NCBI GenBank assembly: GCA_003161195.1
Contig: PMOV01000107.1
Span: 3,049-19,203 of the forward strand
Length of the DNA stretch: 16,155 nt
DNA from: Acidobacteriota bacterium
GTDB lineage: Bacteria; Acidobacteriota; Terriglobia; Acidiferrales; UBA7541
Direction: 5' to 3'
Below are positions 13,373 to 16,155 of the stretch, piece by piece. Each line of letters begins with the position of its first letter. Position 1 is the stretch's first letter. The translations under genes and the position numbers were made by a program. Below the pieces are notes generated by a model. It did not search any database. It saw nothing but the letters and a program-made list of their open reading frames with translations, and had not been told where the DNA came from.

Positions 13373-13633
13373 AACTGCCAAAGCAAAGCCGCCGCATCAT
13401 TATGCAAGGGCCGAGGGCGAAACGGCAATGTGCGCCCAGCGGGTAAACATACGCGTTTGGCATTGCTCACGGGCCGGACTTCCTTTATCGTAAGGGGCTC
13501 GCTGCAGGCAAAACGCCCCGTCGGGGACGACCAGTCCACGCGCGCGGCGCAGGCAGGTACGCCCCGTCTCACCGTGGGGTGCGCCGCCACGGCGAACCGG
13601 ATTTTGCCGCCCAGGCTACGCACGGAGAACGAC
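13373..13633. other. Gap upstream of the reductase gene
   Basis: Open on the plus strand but not convincingly coding. It holds GC-rich inverted sequences: CCCCG/CGGGG touching at about 13515-13526, and GCCCC (13561-13565) facing GGGG (13576-13579). They could form small hairpins in the reductase mRNA leader. No riboswitch, promoter or RNA was recognised. Confidence 0.3.
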
Positions 13634-14647
13634 GTGAAAAAGAAAATTCGCGCCATCCAATATGGTGTCGGTCCCATCGGCGCGTCGATTGCGCGGTTGA
13701 TGCGCAGTAAACACGCCATTGAAATCGTTGGCGCCATCGATACCGATCCCGCGAAAGCCGGCCGCGACCTCGGAGAAGTAGCCGGCGCGCCCGATGCGCC
13801 GTGGGGCGTCATCATTTCCGCCGATGCGCAGGACGTGTTGGGCCTCTCGGCCGATGTGGTGATCCACTCGACATCGTCCTCTTTGCCCGCGGTGACCGAG
13901 CAGTTGCTGGCGTGCCTCGAAGCCGAAGCGTGCATCGTCTCCACGTGCGAAGAACTGGCTTATCCCTACCGCACCTATCCGGAACTTGCCGCGCAACTCG
14001 ATAAAGCCGCCAAAGACTGGGGCGTGGCCCTCATCGGCACCGGCGTGAACCCGGGTTTTGCCATGGACAAGCTGGCCATTACGCTCGCCGCCGTGTCCCA
14101 GCGCATCGAACACGTCAAAGCCGTGCGCATCGTCGATGCCGGCTCGCGCCGCCTCCCGCTGCAGAAAAAAGTGGGCGCCGGCATGAGCGAAGAAGAATTT
14201 CGCGCGCAGGTGCAAGCCGGGCTCATCAAACACGTCGGCCTGCCCGAGTCCGTCGCCATGATCGCGGATAGCTTGAATCTCGCCGTGGATGAAATTGCCG
14301 AGACCATCGAACCGGTCATCGCCAAAGCATCTGTCACCACGCCGTTCCTCACTGTAGCCGCGGGGCAGGTCGCCGGCGTGCACCAGATTGCCCGCGCCGT
14401 AAAAAACGGCCAGGAAATTATTTATCTGGAACTGCAGATGTACGTGGGAGCGTCCGCGCCCGCCGACACCATCGAATTGCGCGGCGAGCCGAACATTTCG
14501 CTGGTCATTCCCGGCGGTTCTCCGGGCGACATCGCCACCGCCTCCGTGGTGGTGAACACCATTCCGGTGATCCTCGATGCCCCGGCGGGACTTCGCACGG
14601 CGCGCGACTTGCCGATCGGCTTTTTGTCGCCCGATGCCCGGCCCTGA
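13634..14647 (+). CDS. DapB-like NAD(P)-dependent reductase, similar to 2,4-diaminopentanoate dehydrogenase
   Basis: A 337-residue oxidoreductase with a Rossmann fold at the N terminus: GVGPIG (11-16) is the dinucleotide loop, following the strand IRAIQY. The DapB-type NAD-binding domain is followed by a long C-terminal catalytic/dimer domain. The stretches STCEELAYPYRTYPEL and GTGVNPGFAMD are those of the 2,4-diaminopentanoate dehydrogenase group (ornithine fermentation) and its uncharacterised aerobic relatives, not of true dihydrodipicolinate reductases. The real substrate, probably an amino acid-derived amine or imine, is unknown. GTG 13634 is selected because GGAG (13624-13627) is six bases ahead and the protein then starts directly with the first Rossmann strand; the frame is open to 13430, but the extra residues look like translated leader. 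It is convergent with a beta-hydroxyacid dehydrogenase, 46 bp apart. Confidence 0.85.
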   Translation: MKKKIRAIQYGVGPIGASIARLMRSKHAIEIVGAIDTDPAKAGRDLGEVAGAPDAPWGVIISADAQDVLGLSADVVIHSTSSSLPAVTEQLLACLEAEACIVSTCEELAYPYRTYPELAAQLDKAAKDWGVALIGTGVNPGFAMDKLAITLAAVSQRIEHVKAVRIVDAGSRRLPLQKKVGAGMSEEEFRAQVQAGLIKHVGLPESVAMIADSLNLAVDEIAETIEPVIAKASVTTPFLTVAAGQVAGVHQIARAVKNGQEIIYLELQMYVGASAPADTIELRGEPNISLVIPGGSPGDIATASVVVNTIPVILDAPAGLRTARDLPIGFLSPDARP

Positions 14648-14693
14648 TGCTAAGCCTTGCCGCGCGCCTCCGATGCGGCTCTGCCGCGCGGCT

Positions 14694-15593
14694 CTAAGAT
14701 GTCTTGGCCCCTTGCGCTTTGTCCCAGAACTTCATCACCGCCGAATAATCCAAATCCTCTTTCGCTCCCTCGGTCACGTGCGCATATGTCTCTCTCGCCG
14801 CCGCCGTCGCCGGCAACGCCACGCCCACTTGCCGCGCCAGCTCCAGTCCAAGATTCAAATCCTTCAGCATCAGCCGCAGCGGAAAGCTCGGTGTGTACTG
14901 CCCCTTCAGCAAATTGGGCGCCTTCACGTCCAGCACGCCAGAACGCGCCATGCTCGATTGCATCACCTCCACCAGTTTTTCCCCTGGCAGTCCCGCGGCC
15001 GTCACCAGCGCCAGCGCCTCTGCCAGCGCCTCCACTTGCAGCGCCAGCATGGCATTCATGGCCAGCTTGATGGTCTGCCCCGCGCCGTTCGGGCCCAGGT
15101 GAAACCACTTTTTGCCCATCACCCCGATCACCGGCTCCGCTTCCTTGATGGTCTGCTCGTCCCCGCCGATCATAAAGATTAGCTCGCCTTTTTTCGCGCC
15201 CCAGTCTCCGCCGGTCACCGGAGCATCCAGGAATCGCACTTTTTTTGCGGCGCAGGCGCCCGCCACTTTTCGCGCCAGATCGGGAGAAATCGTGCTGCAA
15301 TCCATGTAGATCGAGCCGGGCTTCAACGCCGCCAGCGCGCCGTCACTCGAGCCGCTCGCCCCCCACAGCACCTGCTCGAGCGCCGCAGGATCGCTGACGA
15401 TGGTGATGAGAAAGTCCGCTTGCTCCGCCGCTTCGCGCGGCGAGCCAGCCGAATTCGCGCCCGCCAAGACCAGTTCGTCCGTGCGCGAAGCCGTGCGGTT
15501 CCATACCGTCACCGTGTATCCGGCTTTCACCAGGTTCAAGCTCATGGGCCGGCCCATCAGGCCGAGGCCGATAAATCCAATGGTTGGTTTCAT
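14694..15593 (-). CDS. 3-hydroxyisobutyrate dehydrogenase-family (beta-hydroxyacid) reductase
   Basis: A 299-residue NAD(P)-dependent enzyme of the beta-hydroxyacid dehydrogenase family, which includes 3-hydroxyisobutyrate dehydrogenase, tartronate semialdehyde reductase and glyoxylate/succinic semialdehyde reductase. Visible motifs are the cofactor loop GFIGLGLMGRPM (7-18), the substrate-binding DAPVTGGDWGAKKGEL (123-138), catalytic K177 in GQTIKLAMN (173-181), and the C-terminal KDLNLGLELA (244-253). The stretch TPSFPLRLMLKDL fits the GLYR branch better than valine degradation enzymes, but substrate specificity cannot be settled by eye. The ATG at 15593-15591 is selected over an in-frame upstream codon at 15644 because the protein then begins with the first Rossmann strand and GGGAG lies seven bases upstream. 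A -10-like TACAAT (minus, 15681-15676) may mark its promoter. Confidence 0.92.
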   Translation of the reverse strand: MKPTIGFIGLGLMGRPMSLNLVKAGYTVTVWNRTASRTDELVLAGANSAGSPREAAEQADFLITIVSDPAALEQVLWGASGSSDGALAALKPGSIYMDCSTISPDLARKVAGACAAKKVRFLDAPVTGGDWGAKKGELIFMIGGDEQTIKEAEPVIGVMGKKWFHLGPNGAGQTIKLAMNAMLALQVEALAEALALVTAAGLPGEKLVEVMQSSMARSGVLDVKAPNLLKGQYTPSFPLRLMLKDLNLGLELARQVGVALPATAAARETYAHVTEGAKEDLDYSAVMKFWDKAQGAKTS

Positions 15594-15763
15594 GGTGTGG
15601 CTCCCAAATTGGCGGCGCTGTGATCCTACAAACGTCGGGACCATGGCTCATCGCCAGACCGAAGCTGGCTTGGCCATTGTAACGGAATCTGGCAGGGGGA
15701 GACGCTACAGCTCAATGACCTGCGCGGGTTGCGAGCGTTTTCTCAGGGGCAGAACGCCGGAAG

Positions 15764-16117
15764 TCACGCCGCACCCGCGGCCGCGCGCGAGACCAGATTT
15801 TCTGCATCCACGCTGGTTTCAGGGGCCCGGTGGTCAGGAGGAGGTTCCGTGGCCACGCTCTCCGCCGGCGCTTCGGCGGCAGCGCTCTCCGCCACGGGCT
15901 CCGGCTGCGACGCCTTGCATAGCCCGATCTTGATCAAATACTGATACGGAATTTCCCAGCGAAAATACCGGTGCTGCCCGCGCTGCTCGAAGGATTGTTC
16001 CAGAAAAATGGAGCGTCCGGAGTCCGCCACGAATACTCCGGAGGCGGGAACCAGCGTGTCGCTGGCGCGGTATTGGACTTCGACGCGTCGGCCGAGAAAT
16101 GAGGAGTAGCGAGCCAT
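15764..16117 (-). CDS. Small hypothetical protein with beta-rich N terminus
   Basis: Not recognised. The 117 residues split into a compact, beta-strand-like first half (about 1-66; VEVQYRASDT, SGVFVADSGRSIFLEQSF, WEIPYQYLIKI) and a low-complexity Ala/Glu/Pro second half that is probably disordered. The folded half looks like a small barrel such as those found in nucleic-acid- or ligand-binding proteins, but no signature residue confirms this. There is no signal peptide or membrane helix. Start is ATG 16117; the ribosome-binding site is weak (GAAG) and a TTGACC/TAGAAA pair (minus, 16154-16128, spacing 15) may be the promoter. It points towards the beta-hydroxyacid dehydrogenase gene, 170 bp away, with no clear terminator between. 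Confidence 0.62.
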   Translation of the reverse strand: MARYSSFLGRRVEVQYRASDTLVPASGVFVADSGRSIFLEQSFEQRGQHRYFRWEIPYQYLIKIGLCKASQPEPVAESAAAEAPAESVATEPPPDHRAPETSVDAENLVSRAAAGAA

Positions 16118-16155
16118 GCAACTTCAGTTTCTAGGCCGGTAGTAACAGGGTCAAT

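Noticed and set aside
13430..13633. Upstream extension of the DapB-like reductase by 68 codons
   Set aside because: The added residues resemble no N-terminal domain, while GTG 13634 has a well-placed ribosome-binding site right before the first Rossmann strand.
14683..14692. GCCGCGCGGC palindrome between convergent reductase genes as a terminator
   Set aside because: No loop to speak of and no T-run on either strand; expected by chance in such GC-rich DNA.
15400..15933. Plus-strand 177-codon frame at the right end
   Set aside because: Lies opposite the beta-hydroxyacid dehydrogenase start and the small hypothetical gene; Arg/Pro-rich shadow.

Overview
The window looks like chromosomal DNA from a GC-rich soil-type bacterium, most likely an Acidobacteriota member. 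This placement is an inference from gene style: twin-arginine (Tat) exported M20 and sugar-isomerase proteins, secreted TPR proteins, an ECF sigma factor with a soluble zinc anti-sigma factor, and multi-domain hybrid kinases. No rRNA, tRNA, insertion sequence, CRISPR array or phage gene was recognised.

Layout. A CcdA/DsbD-type thiol-transfer membrane protein is cut by the left edge (1-410, minus). An SDR oxidoreductase (727-1479, minus) is divergent from a TetR regulator (1604-2236, plus); two matching 12-bp dyads lie between them. A membrane-anchored TPR protein (2254-2994, minus) is divergent from a Tat-exported pair: an M20-family protein lacking several metal ligands (3203-4777) and a sugar isomerase/epimerase-type TIM barrel (4813-5694). 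Then come a secreted TPR protein (5771-6928, minus) and an orphan ABC ATPase (7019-7801, minus).

Upstream of the ABC gene is about 540 bp without a convincing protein gene. Its minus strand carries a promoter, a region that folds by hand into a two-arm structure with a large central bubble, and a terminator-like hairpin. This is a candidate structured RNA of about 170 nt, either a stand-alone RNA or a leader of the ABC gene. An ECF sigma factor and its anti-sigma factor follow (8378-9267, plus, overlapping by ATGA).

The most notable block is 9312-12820 (minus). A REC-GGDEF protein whose GGDEF motif has become GEAHF but which keeps the RxxD inhibitory site is translationally coupled to a REC-PAS-HisKA-HATPase-REC hybrid kinase. 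The kinase's ATP-binding N box and G2 box are altered. Together they suggest a signalling pair that has moved from enzymatic catalysis to ligand or phosphate sensing.

The right end holds a pterin-4a-carbinolamine dehydratase (13008-13298, minus) behind a run of 13-bp repeats, a DapB/2,4-diaminopentanoate-dehydrogenase-like reductase (13634-14647, plus), a convergent 3-hydroxyisobutyrate-dehydrogenase-family reductase (14694-15593, minus), and a small unrecognised protein (15764-16117, minus).
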